Positions 18,202-27,151 are shown, counted from the stretch's first letter. The stretch is 64,000 nucleotides of DNA from Thioclava marina (GCF_002020135.1 NZ_MPZS01000001.1:1054001-1118000); one strand, 5' to 3'. Translations and numbers: made by a program. The notes: generated by a model from the letters alone, not told the origin.

Positions 18202-18593
18202 CAGGTGTTTTCCATGTGGCTCATGTCGAAACGTCCCGGCAGCAACTCGCCAACCGTGGTATCGAAGCGTTCCCCCCGGGTCGTCGCCAGTGCCACCGGC
18301 GTGTCGTGACGGGCGAACTCGGCCAGCTTCTGACGGCAACCACCGCAAGGCGGCACCGGGCTTGGGCTGTCGGCGATCACCGCGACTTCGGTGATCTCGG
18401 TCTCGCCCGCGGCCACCATCGCCGCGATCGCGCCGGCCTCGGCACAGGTGCCCTCGGGATAGGCCACGTTCTCGACATTCACCCCGCGATAGATCGTCCC
18501 CGAGGCACCGCGCACCGCAGCCCCCACCTTGAATTTCGAATAAGGCGCATAGGCGTTTTCGCGCACTTCGCGCGCAGCATCGAGCAACGACAT
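18201..18593 (-). CDS. cdd: Cytidine deaminase (homotetrameric type)
   Basis: Deaminates (deoxy)cytidine to (deoxy)uridine. The zinc site is Cys50 in TCAEAGA, with the proton-shuttle Glu52, plus PCGGC at 82-86. This all-cysteine ligand set and the 130-residue length mark the short tetrameric class. The start ATG 18593 has GGAGA 10 bases upstream; longer in-frame starts lack family resemblance. It is the first gene of cdd-deoA-deoB-upp. Confidence 0.96.
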   Translation of the reverse strand: MSLLDAAREVRENAYAPYSKFKVGAAVRGASGTIYRGVNVENVAYPEGTCAEAGAIAAMVAAGETEITEVAVIADSPSPVPPCGGCRQKLAEFARHDTPVALATTRGERFDTTVGELLPGRFDMSHMENT

Positions 18594-18795
18594 GGGCCGG
18601 TCTCCGGGCTGGGCCGGACGTGAAATTTGTCCAGCCGGTTGAGTTTTTCCGATCCTGCGCCGCCCCCGCGCCGGATGCAAGCGCTCACCTCGCGTAGGCC
18701 CGCGCGCTCTCGCGCAGTTCATGCCGCAAGGTCAGCGAGACTCTTGCATTCGGTCCTCATGTGCTATCTAGAACGGCACGAGAGTCGCGCGAAGA

Positions 18796-18821
18796 AAACT
18801 AGTTTAGCGCTAAACCAGTTT
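18796..18821 (+). promoter_or_regulatory. Palindromic operator before maeB (LacI/CceR-PckR type)
   Basis: The 14-base perfect palindrome GTTTAGCGCTAAAC (18802-18815) is extended on both sides by AAACT and AGTTT after one mismatch, giving a 26-base dyad. It ends 12 bases before the maeB ATG. A TTAGCGCTAA core is what I recall for CceR/PckR, LacI-family regulators of central carbon metabolism in Alphaproteobacteria. The position so close to the start codon suggests repression. Confidence 0.7.
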
Positions 18822-18833
18822 CGGGAGAAACAG

Positions 18834-21110
18834 ATGGAAGAGGCCCGCCAAGACAACCTCCGGCAATCGGCGCTGGACTATCACGCCCATCCGAAGCCCG
18901 GCAAACTGGAGATCCGCGCGACCAAGCCGCTCGCCAACGGGCGCGATCTCAGCCGCGCCTATTCCCCGGGCGTGGCCGAGGCGAGCCTTGCGATCAAGGC
19001 CAATCCCGACACCGCGCGCGATTACACGGCGCGGGGCAATCTGGTGGCCGTGGTCACCAACGGCACCGCCGTTCTGGGGCTTGGCAATATCGGCCCGCTC
19101 GCCGCGAAACCGGTGATGGAAGGCAAAGCGGTGCTGTTCAAGAAATTCGCCAATATCGACTGCTTCGACATCGAACTGGCCGAGCGCGATCCCGAGAAGC
19201 TGGCCGAAATCGTCTGCGCGATGGAGCCCTCGTTCGGCGCGATCAACCTCGAGGACATCAAGGCCCCCGATTGCTTCATCGTCGAAAAGATCTGCCGCGA
19301 GCGGATGAACATCCCGGTCTTCCATGACGACCAGCACGGCACCGCGATCGTCGTGGGCGCCGCCGCGACCAACGCGCTGCGTCTGACCGGCAAGAAATTC
19401 GAGGACATCAAGATCGTCTCGACCGGCGGCGGGGCAGCGGGCATCGCCTGCCTCAACATGCTGCTCAAGCTTGGCGTAAAGCGCGAGAACGTGTGGCTTT
19501 GCGACATCGAAGGGCTCGTCTACGAGGGACGCGAAGCCGAGATGACGCCGCAAAAGGCGGAATATGCACAGGGCACCACTCCCGCGACGCTCGGCGACGT
19601 GATTGATGGGGCGGACATGTTCCTTGGCCTGTCGGGCCCGGGCGTGCTCAAGCCCGAGATGGTCGCGAAGATGGCGAAACAGCCGATCATCTTCGCCCTC
19701 GCGAACCCGACGCCGGAGATCCTGCCCGACGAGGCCCGCGCGGTGGCTCCCGATGCGATCATCGCCACGGGTCGCTCGGATTTCCCCAACCAGGTCAACA
19801 ACGTCCTGTGCTTCCCCTTCATCTTCCGGGGCGCGCTCGACGTGGGCGCAACCACGATCAATGACGAGATGCAGATTGCCTGCGTCGAGGGCATCGCGAA
19901 GCTCGCGCGTCAGACGACCTCAGCCGAAGCCGCCGCGGCCTATCGTGGCGAAAAGCTGAGTTTCGGACCGGATTACCTGATCCCGAAACCGTTCGACCCG
20001 CGCCTGATCGGCATCGTCGCTTCTGCCGTGGCGAAGGCCGCGATGGAGACCGGCGTCGCCGCGCGGCCGCTCGAGGCCCCTGAGGTCTACAAGGCACAGC
20101 TCGACGGTTCGGTCTTCAAGTCCGCCCTGCTCATGCGCCCGGTCTTCGAAGCCGCCGCCACCGCCTCGCGCCGCATCGTCTTTGCCGAGGGCGAGAACGA
20201 GCGCGTGCTGCGCGCGGCCAATGCGATGATCGAGGAAACCACCGACACGCCGATCCTGATCGGTCGCCCCGAGGTGATCGAAATGCGCTGCGAGCGTGCC
20301 GGATTGCCGCTCGACCTGAGGGCGGTCGAGATCGTGAACCCCGAGAACGACCCGCGCTACCGCGACTACTGGGGGACCTATCACGAGCTGATGGCCCGAC
20401 GCGGCGTCACCCCCGACCTCGCTCGCGCGATCATGCGGACCAACACCACCGCCATCGCGGGGATCATGGTCCATCGCAACGAGGCGGATTCGATGATCTG
20501 CGGCACTTTCGGGCAGTATCTGTGGCACTTGAAATATGTCCGCGAAATCCTTGCGCGCGACGGGCTGCATCCGCAGGGCGCGCTTTCGCTGATGATCCTC
20601 GAGGACGGCCCCCTCTTCATCGCGGACACACATGTCCACCACCAGCCCACCCCCGAGCAGATCGCGGAAACCGTCATCGGCGCCGCGCGCCATGTTTGCC
20701 GCTTCGGGCTGAAGCCCAAGATCGCGCTGTGCTCGCATAGCCAGTTCGGCAATCTCGACATCGACTCGGGCGAACGGATGCGCGCCGCGATGAACCTGCT
20801 GCTCCAGCGCGAGGTCGAATTCGACTTTGAAGGCGAGATGCATGTCGATGCGGCGCTCGACCCCGAGACCCGCGCCCGTCTGATGCCCGACAGCCGCTTC
20901 GAGGGCGCCGCCAACGTGCTCGTCTTCGCCAATACGGACGCAGCTTCGGGCGTGCGCAACATCCTCAAGATGAAGGCGGGCGGGCTTGAGGTGGGACCGA
21001 TCCTGATGGGCATGGGCAACAAGGCGCATATCGTGACGCCCTCGATCACCTCGCGCGGGCTGCTCAACATGTCGGCCATCGCGGGAACCCCGGTCGCGCA
21101 TTACAGCTGA
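18834..21110 (+). CDS. maeB: NADP-dependent malic enzyme with C-terminal phosphotransacetylase-like domain
   Basis: Decarboxylates malate to pyruvate with NADP. The N-terminal half (about 1-430) is the malic enzyme: DLSRAYSPGVAE, VAVVTNGTAVLGLGNIG, the metal site VFHDDQHGTAIV and the NADP-binding IVSTGGGAAGIA. The C-terminal part (about 440-758) is a phosphotransacetylase-like regulatory domain with RIVFAEGENERVLRAA and ALCSHSQFGN. In the family this domain senses acetyl-CoA and does not act as an enzyme. Start ATG 18834 has GGGAG just upstream; it gives 758 residues, normal for MaeB. A palindromic operator sits immediately before it. Confidence 0.95.
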   Translation: MEEARQDNLRQSALDYHAHPKPGKLEIRATKPLANGRDLSRAYSPGVAEASLAIKANPDTARDYTARGNLVAVVTNGTAVLGLGNIGPLAAKPVMEGKAVLFKKFANIDCFDIELAERDPEKLAEIVCAMEPSFGAINLEDIKAPDCFIVEKICRERMNIPVFHDDQHGTAIVVGAAATNALRLTGKKFEDIKIVSTGGGAAGIACLNMLLKLGVKRENVWLCDIEGLVYEGREAEMTPQKAEYAQGTTPATLGDVIDGADMFLGLSGPGVLKPEMVAKMAKQPIIFALANPTPEILPDEARAVAPDAIIATGRSDFPNQVNNVLCFPFIFRGALDVGATTINDEMQIACVEGIAKLARQTTSAEAAAAYRGEKLSFGPDYLIPKPFDPRLIGIVASAVAKAAMETGVAARPLEAPEVYKAQLDGSVFKSALLMRPVFEAAATASRRIVFAEGENERVLRAANAMIEETTDTPILIGRPEVIEMRCERAGLPLDLRAVEIVNPENDPRYRDYWGTYHELMARRGVTPDLARAIMRTNTTAIAGIMVHRNEADSMICGTFGQYLWHLKYVREILARDGLHPQGALSLMILEDGPLFIADTHVHHQPTPEQIAETVIGAARHVCRFGLKPKIALCSHSQFGNLDIDSGERMRAAMNLLLQREVEFDFEGEMHVDAALDPETRARLMPDSRFEGAANVLVFANTDAASGVRNILKMKAGGLEVGPILMGMGNKAHIVTPSITSRGLLNMSAIAGTPVAHYS

Positions 21111-21128
21111 GTCGCAAAGCCCGCAGAG

Positions 21129-21184
21129 TTTGCAAAGCCCGCATAAGCTGCAAATAAGCTGAATACTCCGTCGGGCTTTGCAAA
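21129..21184 (+). promoter_or_regulatory. Inverted TTTGCAAA sites between maeB and prpE (PccR/ScfR-type candidate)
   Basis: TTTGCAAAGCCCG (21129-21141) and its exact reverse complement CGGGCTTTGCAAA (21172-21184) flank a 30-base spacer. Each contains the octamer TTTGCAAA. A shorter GCAAAGCCCGCA also occurs at 21115 and 21132 as a direct repeat, and half sites (TGCAAAT, AGCAAAT) follow down to about 21240. TTTGCAAA is the element I recall for the short-chain acyl-CoA regulators ScfR/PccR of Rhodobacter. The prpE start is 132 bases downstream. The same dyad could instead form an RNA hairpin ending maeB transcripts, but no T-run follows. Confidence 0.65.
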
Positions 21185-21316
21185 AGTTTGCGCACGTTTT
21201 GTCGCGGCTTATGCAAATTTTTCTGCCGATCCAGCAAATGTGCGCGGTAACATTCTTGCGCCAAATCCGGGCCGGACTTAACACATCCTCCAAATTCCTG
21301 AGGAGGAGATGTTCGC

Positions 21317-23209
21317 ATGGGCTATAAAGAGGTCTATTCCGCCTGGCAGGCCGATCCCGACAAATTCTGGATGGACGCCGCCGAGAAGATCGACTGGGAC
21401 ACGAAACCTTCCAAGGCGCTGTTCGACGGCAACGCCCCCTTCTACGAGTGGTTCTCGGACGGCCTCGTGAACACCTGCTGGAACGCGGTGGACCGCCATG
21501 TGGAGGAAGGTCGCGGCGATCAGATCGCGATCATGCATGAAAGCCCGATCACCCATTCGACCAAGGGCATTACCTACAAGGAATTGCAGACCCGCGTGGC
21601 CTCGCTGGCCGGTGCGCTGAAAATGCGCGGCGTCGAAAAGGGCGACCGCGTCATCATCTACATGCCGATGATCCCCGAGGCGCTGGAGGCGATGCTCGCC
21701 TGTTCGCGCATCGGCGCGATCCACTCGGTCGTCTTCGGTGGCTTTGCCGCGCACGAACTCGCGGTGCGCATCGACGACTGCACGCCCAAGGCGATCATCG
21801 CCGCAAGCTGCGGCCTCGAGCCCAACCGCGTCGTGCATTACAAGCCGCTGCTGGACGAGGCGATCGAGCTCGCCGAACACAAGCCCGAATTCTGCGTCAT
21901 CTTCCAGCGCGAGCAGGAAGTGGCGAAGCTGATCGAAGGGCGCGACTTCTCGTGGCACGGCTTCCAATATGGCGTGAAGCCCGCCGAGTGCGTGCCGGTC
22001 GAAGGCAACCACCCCGCCTATATCCTCTACACCTCCGGCACGACCGGCCAGCCCAAGGGCGTGGTGCGTCACACCGGCGGTCATCTCGTCGCCCTGCAAT
22101 GGACGATGAAGAACATCTACAATATCGAGGCCGGCGACCGCTTCTGGGCAGCCTCGGATGTAGGCTGGGTCGTGGGCCACTCTTATATCTGTTACGGCCC
22201 GCTGATCGCAGGCGCGACCACGGTCGTCTTCGAGGGCAAGCCGATCGGCACCCCGCATCCGGGCGTGTTCTGGCGCGTCATCCAGAACAACCGCATCAAG
22301 TCCTTCTTCACCGCCCCCACCGCCCTGCGCGCAATCAAGCGCGAGGACCCGAATGGCGAGTGGATCAAGCGCTACGCACTACATGACCTGCAAGCGCTGT
22401 TCCTCGCGGGCGAACGCGCCGATCCCGACACCGTGGAATGGGCACAGAAGCATCTCGGCGTGCCGGTGGTCGATCACTGGTGGCAGACCGAAACCGGCTG
22501 GGCGATCGCCGCGAACCCGATCGGAATCGAGGAACTCCCGACGAAGATTGGTTCGCCTTCCGTGCCGATGCCCGGCTATGACGTGCAGGTGCTCGACGAG
22601 GGCGGTCACCCGGTCGAGGCAGGCACGCTCGGCGCCATCGCGATCAAGCTGCCGCTGCCTCCGGGGACACTGCCGACCCTGTGGAACGCGGAAGACCGCT
22701 TCAAGAAATCCTATCTCGAGCACTTCCCGGGCTACTATGAGACCGGCGACGCCGGCTACAAGGACGAGGATGGTTATCTCTACATCATGGCGCGCACGGA
22801 TGACGTGATCAACGTCGCGGGCCACCGACTCTCGACGGGCGGGATGGAAGAGGTTCTCGCCGGTCACCCCGATGTCGCCGAATGCGCCGTGATCGGTGTG
22901 GCCGATGAGCTCAAGGGGCAGGCTCCGATGGGCTTCCTGTGCCTCAATGCAGGGTGCAACCGCCCTCATGCCGAGATCGTCAAGGAATGCGTCGCCCGCG
23001 TGCGCGACCAGATCGGCCCCGTTGCGGCCTTCAAGCTCGCGACCGTTGTGGACCGCCTGCCGAAAACCCGCTCGGGAAAGATCCTGCGCGGCACGATGGT
23101 GAAGATCGCCGACGGGCAGGACTGGAAGATGCCCGCCACGATCGACGACCCGGCGATCCTCGACGAGATCACCGAAGCGCTGAAGGGGCTCGGCTATCCG
23201 CGCAGCTGA
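21317..23209 (+). CDS. prpE: Propionyl-CoA synthetase
   Basis: AMP-forming acyl-CoA synthetase, 630 residues. It has the adenylate loop YTSGTTGQPKG, the DHWWQTETGW motif characteristic of short-chain acyl-CoA synthetases, and the catalytic and acetylatable Lys588 in KTRSGKILRG. PrpE rather than Acs is favoured by the N-terminal MGYKEVYSAWQADPDKFW and RHVEEGRGDQIAIMHESP segments. A strong AGGAGGAG lies 7 bases before the ATG. It probably activates propionate for the ethylmalonyl/methylmalonyl-CoA route. Lys588 is a typical sirtuin (CobB) target; a cobB gene is at 35247. Confidence 0.93.
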   Translation: MGYKEVYSAWQADPDKFWMDAAEKIDWDTKPSKALFDGNAPFYEWFSDGLVNTCWNAVDRHVEEGRGDQIAIMHESPITHSTKGITYKELQTRVASLAGALKMRGVEKGDRVIIYMPMIPEALEAMLACSRIGAIHSVVFGGFAAHELAVRIDDCTPKAIIAASCGLEPNRVVHYKPLLDEAIELAEHKPEFCVIFQREQEVAKLIEGRDFSWHGFQYGVKPAECVPVEGNHPAYILYTSGTTGQPKGVVRHTGGHLVALQWTMKNIYNIEAGDRFWAASDVGWVVGHSYICYGPLIAGATTVVFEGKPIGTPHPGVFWRVIQNNRIKSFFTAPTALRAIKREDPNGEWIKRYALHDLQALFLAGERADPDTVEWAQKHLGVPVVDHWWQTETGWAIAANPIGIEELPTKIGSPSVPMPGYDVQVLDEGGHPVEAGTLGAIAIKLPLPPGTLPTLWNAEDRFKKSYLEHFPGYYETGDAGYKDEDGYLYIMARTDDVINVAGHRLSTGGMEEVLAGHPDVAECAVIGVADELKGQAPMGFLCLNAGCNRPHAEIVKECVARVRDQIGPVAAFKLATVVDRLPKTRSGKILRGTMVKIADGQDWKMPATIDDPAILDEITEALKGLGYPRS

Positions 23210-23278
23210 TCGTAGATGTACCGCAGCCGGACCGACCGGCGGCGGTGACGTTCACACGTCGATCACATTTTGTACATT

Positions 23279-23309
23279 CGCCGCGCTCCTCCCGGGGCGC
23301 GGCGTTTTA
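23279..23309 (+). terminator. Terminator of prpE
   Basis: CGCCGCGC (23279-23286) pairs perfectly with GCGCGGCG (23297-23304), followed by TTTTAT. It lies about 70 bases beyond the prpE stop. Confidence 0.8.
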
Positions 23310-23368
23310 TCTCTGCCCGAACGCTTGATTTCAGGCCCCCACCCCCAGATGATCGTTCGGGGCACCAC

Positions 23369-24904
23369 ATGAAAAACCCGATCGCGACACCAACCTCGAA
23401 CCGTTCGTCGTCGCGCCCTCCTGGCGCGGATACTGCGATGTTGCATCATGATCTGCGCGCGGGGCTGTCGGAAATCCTGGGAGGGTTGTCGCAGCTGATC
23501 GCCCGCACCCAGGAAGACGAAACCCGCAGGGGGCTGGAAGCCCTGCGCGGCCTGAGCGAGGAAATGGGGCGGCTGATCTCGCTGTTGAGCCCCGATCTCT
23601 CCCCGCCCCGGCCGCATGAGCTGCGGCTTGATGCGTTCCTCGCCTCGGTGGCACGGCGCTGGGAGACGGCGACGCAGGCGCGCGGCATCCGTTTCACGCT
23701 CGAGGTTTCGCCCGATCTACCCGCGGCGATAAATCTCGACCGGCTGGCGTTGGAGCGGCTGCTTTCGAATCTGCTTGGCAATGCTTTGGCCCATGGCGCG
23801 CAAAAGGCGATCTGGCTGCACTTCGGACTTGAGGGAGATGCGCATTTCACGCTCGCGGTGCGTGATGACGGGCTCGGTTTCCCGGACGCATTGCTGGACG
23901 GATCTGCGCCCGTCAGTGTCAGTGAGAGTGCCTCTCTGCCTTTTCCGACGCGCGGGCATGGCACCGGCCTCGGTCTCTCGATCTGCCGAGACATAATCGA
24001 AGCCCTCGGGGGCGCGATGCGCCTTGCCAATCCTGCGGGCGGAGGCGCCGAGATCCGCATCACATTGCCGATCACGCCGCTCCGATCCGGCCCCAAACGC
24101 GCCGACACGGACTGCCTCGATCAGCTTCCCGACCTGAGCGGATGGACCGCACTCGTCGCAGACGACAGCGCCTCGAGCCGCGTCATCTTCGAGCATCTCC
24201 TGCGGGCGATGGGCGCGCAGGTCGTGGCGCTTTCGGACGGAGCTGTGGCGCAACGCAGATTGCTGGTGGAACCGCATGATCTCGCAGTGATCGATATCGA
24301 GATGCCGGGCCTGAACGGGCTCGATGTGATGCGCGCGCTGCGCCGCTCGGGGCGCGATTGGGCGCGGATGCCGCTCATCGCCTGCTCGGGCCATGTCCTC
24401 CAGTCCGAGCGTACCGCGATGCGCAGCGCGGGCGCCGACATTATCCTCACCAAGCCACTGATCGGCGTAATGCCGATCCTGCGTGCCATCACCGAGATCG
24501 CGAATGCCCGTCAGCCCGCGTCGCGCGATTGCTCTCCGAATGACGACCTGCTGATTGCGCGGCTCATGGCACGCACCGGACGCAGCTTCGCCGAAATTAT
24601 GGGCAACACCTTCACCGAGGATTTGCGCGCCGTGCAATCCGCCCTCTCCGAGGCCCTTTCACAGCAGGATCGCACAACCATAGGTTGCCAAAGCCACAAG
24701 CTCGCAGCCGTCGCGGGAGCGATCGGTGACGATATCCTCACCCGACAGGCGCGCGCGCTTGACAGCGCAGCTCGCCATGGCACCTATGAAGATATTGATG
24801 ACCTTGGGCGTATCGTTCTGGCATTGCTCGAACGGCTCATCGTCAAAATGACACAAGATTTATTGGAAAATGACGATTTCGACCATGAGTGCGCAGGAAA
24901 ATGA
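23369..24904 (+). CDS. Soluble hybrid histidine kinase (HisKA-HATPase-REC-Hpt)
   Basis: 511 residues with no membrane segment and no recognisable sensor domain. Order: dimerisation/phospho-acceptor helix with His27 in MLHHDLR; HATPase (N-box LLSNLLGNALAH about 131-142, G1 DDGLGF at 166, G2 GHGTGLGLS at 197); a receiver domain with DDS at 265-267, phospho-accepting Asp309 in VIDIEMPG and Lys362; and a C-terminal Hpt domain with His443 in CQSHKLAAVAGAIG. This is a complete internal relay His-Asp-His. Its last 35 bases overlap the next gene, an NtrC-type regulator that is the obvious final Asp. The Shine-Dalgarno before ATG 23369 is weak. The input signal is unknown, and partner proteins probably supply it. 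Confidence 0.88.
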   Translation: MKNPIATPTSNRSSSRPPGADTAMLHHDLRAGLSEILGGLSQLIARTQEDETRRGLEALRGLSEEMGRLISLLSPDLSPPRPHELRLDAFLASVARRWETATQARGIRFTLEVSPDLPAAINLDRLALERLLSNLLGNALAHGAQKAIWLHFGLEGDAHFTLAVRDDGLGFPDALLDGSAPVSVSESASLPFPTRGHGTGLGLSICRDIIEALGGAMRLANPAGGGAEIRITLPITPLRSGPKRADTDCLDQLPDLSGWTALVADDSASSRVIFEHLLRAMGAQVVALSDGAVAQRRLLVEPHDLAVIDIEMPGLNGLDVMRALRRSGRDWARMPLIACSGHVLQSERTAMRSAGADIILTKPLIGVMPILRAITEIANARQPASRDCSPNDDLLIARLMARTGRSFAEIMGNTFTEDLRAVQSALSEALSQQDRTTIGCQSHKLAAVAGAIGDDILTRQARALDSAARHGTYEDIDDLGRIVLALLERLIVKMTQDLLENDDFDHECAGK

Positions 24905-26363
24905 CCAGAGCCATGCCGCAGCGGCGGCCGAGACAGTGCCCCATTCGGGCCTGCCCGATTATGAGGGCGGACCACGCCACGAAGTAAGCTCCAAAGACCC
25001 AAGCGCAGCCGAACATGTTCTGCTGATCGAAGATATCGGATCGCTGCGGGCCATCTATGACGCCTACCTGCGCGCGGCAGGGTTTGTGACCCACAGTGCG
25101 GAAACCGCGGCCGAAGGTCTCGCGATCTTTCGCTCCCATCCGATCCGGATGGTTCTGCTCGACCTGATGCTGCCCGATCGTGATGGCGATACGCTGATTG
25201 CGGAGATGCTCGAGCTGCGCCCGCGTACCGCGATCATCGTGGTAACCGCGGACCGTTCGGCCGATCGTGCCGTGCGCGCGATGCATGCGGGCGCGGTGGA
25301 TTTCCTCGTCAAACCGATCGACGAAACCCGCCTGAACGCCGCGATCGAACGTGCACGTTCCTCGAGCCTTCAGGCACCGGGGGAGAACCCGCACGAGTCG
25401 AAAGCCCCGCTGGGCGAATTCATCGGCACGTCGCCACGGATGCAGATGGTCTACGAGCGTGCCCGCTCGGCGGCGCGCTCTTCCGCGCCGGTCTATCTCT
25501 GGGGCGAAAGCGGCACCGGCAAGGAGCTTTGCGCTCATGCGATCCATTCGAGCGGGACACGCGGCTCCGGCCCCTTCGTGACACTCGATTGCGGCTCGCT
25601 TCCCGCCGACCGGCTCGACAGCGAGCTTTTCGGCCATCACAGCGGCGCCTTTCCCGGCGCGTTGCACGACAAGCCGGGCGCAGTGGCGATGGCAGATGGC
25701 GGCACGCTGCTTCTGGACAATGTCTGCGAATTGCCGATGCCCGCCCAGATCAAGCTCTTGCGCTTTCTCGAGACCGGTCAGGTCAAACCCTATGGCGCGA
25801 CCGAGCCGGTGACGGTGGATGTGCGGGTGATCTCGGCCTCGGCGAACACCCCCGAGGAAACGCTCGCTTCGGGAAAGATGCGCGAAGATCTCTATTATCG
25901 CCTCAACGTCCTCTCGATCGAGATGCCGCCGCTGCGCAGCCATGGCGAGGATATCGGCCCGATCGCACGCATGGCGCTGGATCGTTTCGCCGCCGAGGAG
26001 AACCGCTGCTACACCGAGATCACCGACGAGGCCATCCGCAAGCTCGAGCGGATGCCCTGGCCGGGCAATGTGCGCCAGCTGATGAATGTGCTGCGCGCGG
26101 CGATGGTGATGCATGACGGACCGGTGCTGCGCGCCGAGATGTTGCCTGATATCCCGACTGTCTCGGCGCAGACCGACATCGCGGAGGCAGGGGCTACAAC
26201 GGTCTCAACCTTCGAAGGGATGACGCTGGCAGAGATCGAGCGCCTCGTGATCGAAGCCGCGATCGAGCGCCATGACGGCTCGATCCCGCGCGCCGCGAAC
26301 GAGCTGGGCGTCGCGCCCTCGACGATCTATCGCAAACGCGAAAGCTGGTCCGCTCAGGACTGA
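24870..26363 (+). CDS. NtrC-type response regulator with altered AAA+ motifs (REC-AAA-Fis)
   Basis: 497 residues. After a 45-residue tail comes a receiver (IED at 53-55, Asp98 in VLLDLMLPD, Lys148), then an AAA+ domain (about 182-415), then a Fis-type HTH (GSIPRAANELGVAPSTIYRKR). Walker A is intact (GESGTGKE, 212-219), and the arginine-rich REDLYYRLNV is present. But the sigma54 contact loop GAFTGA reads GAFPGA (259-264), and the Walker B glutamate is Asn284 (GGTLLLDN). Regulators lacking these features, such as Rhodobacter NtrC and HupR, work with the housekeeping sigma factor, so the same is inferred here. The gene overlaps the hybrid kinase by 35 bases; ATG 24885 is an alternative start. 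Confidence 0.88.
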   Translation: MTISTMSAQENDQSHAAAAAETVPHSGLPDYEGGPRHEVSSKDPSAAEHVLLIEDIGSLRAIYDAYLRAAGFVTHSAETAAEGLAIFRSHPIRMVLLDLMLPDRDGDTLIAEMLELRPRTAIIVVTADRSADRAVRAMHAGAVDFLVKPIDETRLNAAIERARSSSLQAPGENPHESKAPLGEFIGTSPRMQMVYERARSAARSSAPVYLWGESGTGKELCAHAIHSSGTRGSGPFVTLDCGSLPADRLDSELFGHHSGAFPGALHDKPGAVAMADGGTLLLDNVCELPMPAQIKLLRFLETGQVKPYGATEPVTVDVRVISASANTPEETLASGKMREDLYYRLNVLSIEMPPLRSHGEDIGPIARMALDRFAAEENRCYTEITDEAIRKLERMPWPGNVRQLMNVLRAAMVMHDGPVLRAEMLPDIPTVSAQTDIAEAGATTVSTFEGMTLAEIERLVIEAAIERHDGSIPRAANELGVAPSTIYRKRESWSAQD

Positions 26364-26386
26364 TCCCGAGAGGCGGCCCCTGCACC

Positions 26387-27151
26387 TCAGGCAAATTGCT
26401 CCCGCATGAGCCGCTCTTCGAGCCCGTGACCGGGGTCGAAGAGAATACGATGCGCGATCTCGGGCTCCGAGCGGACCTCGACCCATTTCACCGGCTTCAC
26501 AGAACGCGAATCCGCATCCGCCATGACCGGGCGTTTTGCCCGTTCGAGCACGTCGAAGCGCACCACCGCCGAGGAGGGCACGATCGCGCCCTGCCAGCGC
26601 CGGGGCCGGAAGCTGGCAATGCCCGTCAGCGCCAACACATCCGAGCCAATCGGAAGGATCGGCCCATGCGCCGAGAAGTTGTAGGCCGTCGATCCCGCGG
26701 GCGTCGAGACGATCGCCCCGTCGCAGACCAGCTCCTGCATCCGCACCTTGCCGTTGATCGAGATCTTCAGCTTGGCTGCCTGCGGCCCCGCACGCAGCAA
26801 CGATACCTCGTTGATCGCGAGCGCCTCGTGCAGCACTCCGTCCTCGGTCTCCGCCTTCATCGAGAGCGGGTTGATCACCGCTTCTTCGGCAGCCTCCAGC
26901 CGCTCGGGCAGGTTCTCGGCGACGAAATCGTTCATCAGGAAGCCGACCGAGCCGCGGTTCATCCCGTAGACCGGCAGGCCCGTCCCTTCATGCAGGCATT
27001 GCAGCATGAAGCCGTCGCCTCCCAGCGCCACGATCACATCCGCGGCGTAGCGGGGCACCTGCCCGTAAAGCGCGACCAGCTCGGCCATCGCCTCCTGCGC
27101 GCCCTCGGCCGTCGACGCCGCGAAATGAATATGGTTGTACTGGCTCGCCAC
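26387..27151 (-). CDS. nadK: NAD kinase
   Basis: Phosphorylates NAD to NADP using ATP. It has the GGDG motif (DVIVALGGDGFMLQCLH), the substrate loop NRGSVGFLMND, and CDGAIVSTPAGSTAYNFSAHGP, all typical of the family. I place the start at GTG 27151 because AGGAGG lies 9 bases before it; the next in-frame candidate upstream is a TTG at 27175 that includes the Shine-Dalgarno itself. The protein is 254 residues. It is divergent from glyA across 160 bases, which contain the palindrome AAAACCGGTTTT at 27222-27233. Confidence 0.94.
   Translation of the reverse strand: MASQYNHIHFAASTAEGAQEAMAELVALYGQVPRYAADVIVALGGDGFMLQCLHEGTGLPVYGMNRGSVGFLMNDFVAENLPERLEAAEEAVINPLSMKAETEDGVLHEALAINEVSLLRAGPQAAKLKISINGKVRMQELVCDGAIVSTPAGSTAYNFSAHGPILPIGSDVLALTGIASFRPRRWQGAIVPSSAVVRFDVLERAKRPVMADADSRSVKPVKWVEVRSEPEIAHRILFDPGHGLEERLMREQFA

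Noticed and set aside
18201-18722. Longer cdd start at 18722
   Set aside because: The extra 43 residues have no cytidine deaminase resemblance, and ATG 18593 has a Shine-Dalgarno.
25644-25721. Possible sequencing error in the NtrC-like gene
   Set aside because: The frame is intact on both sides and the two changed motifs are separate substitutions, so I treat them as real pending comparison.
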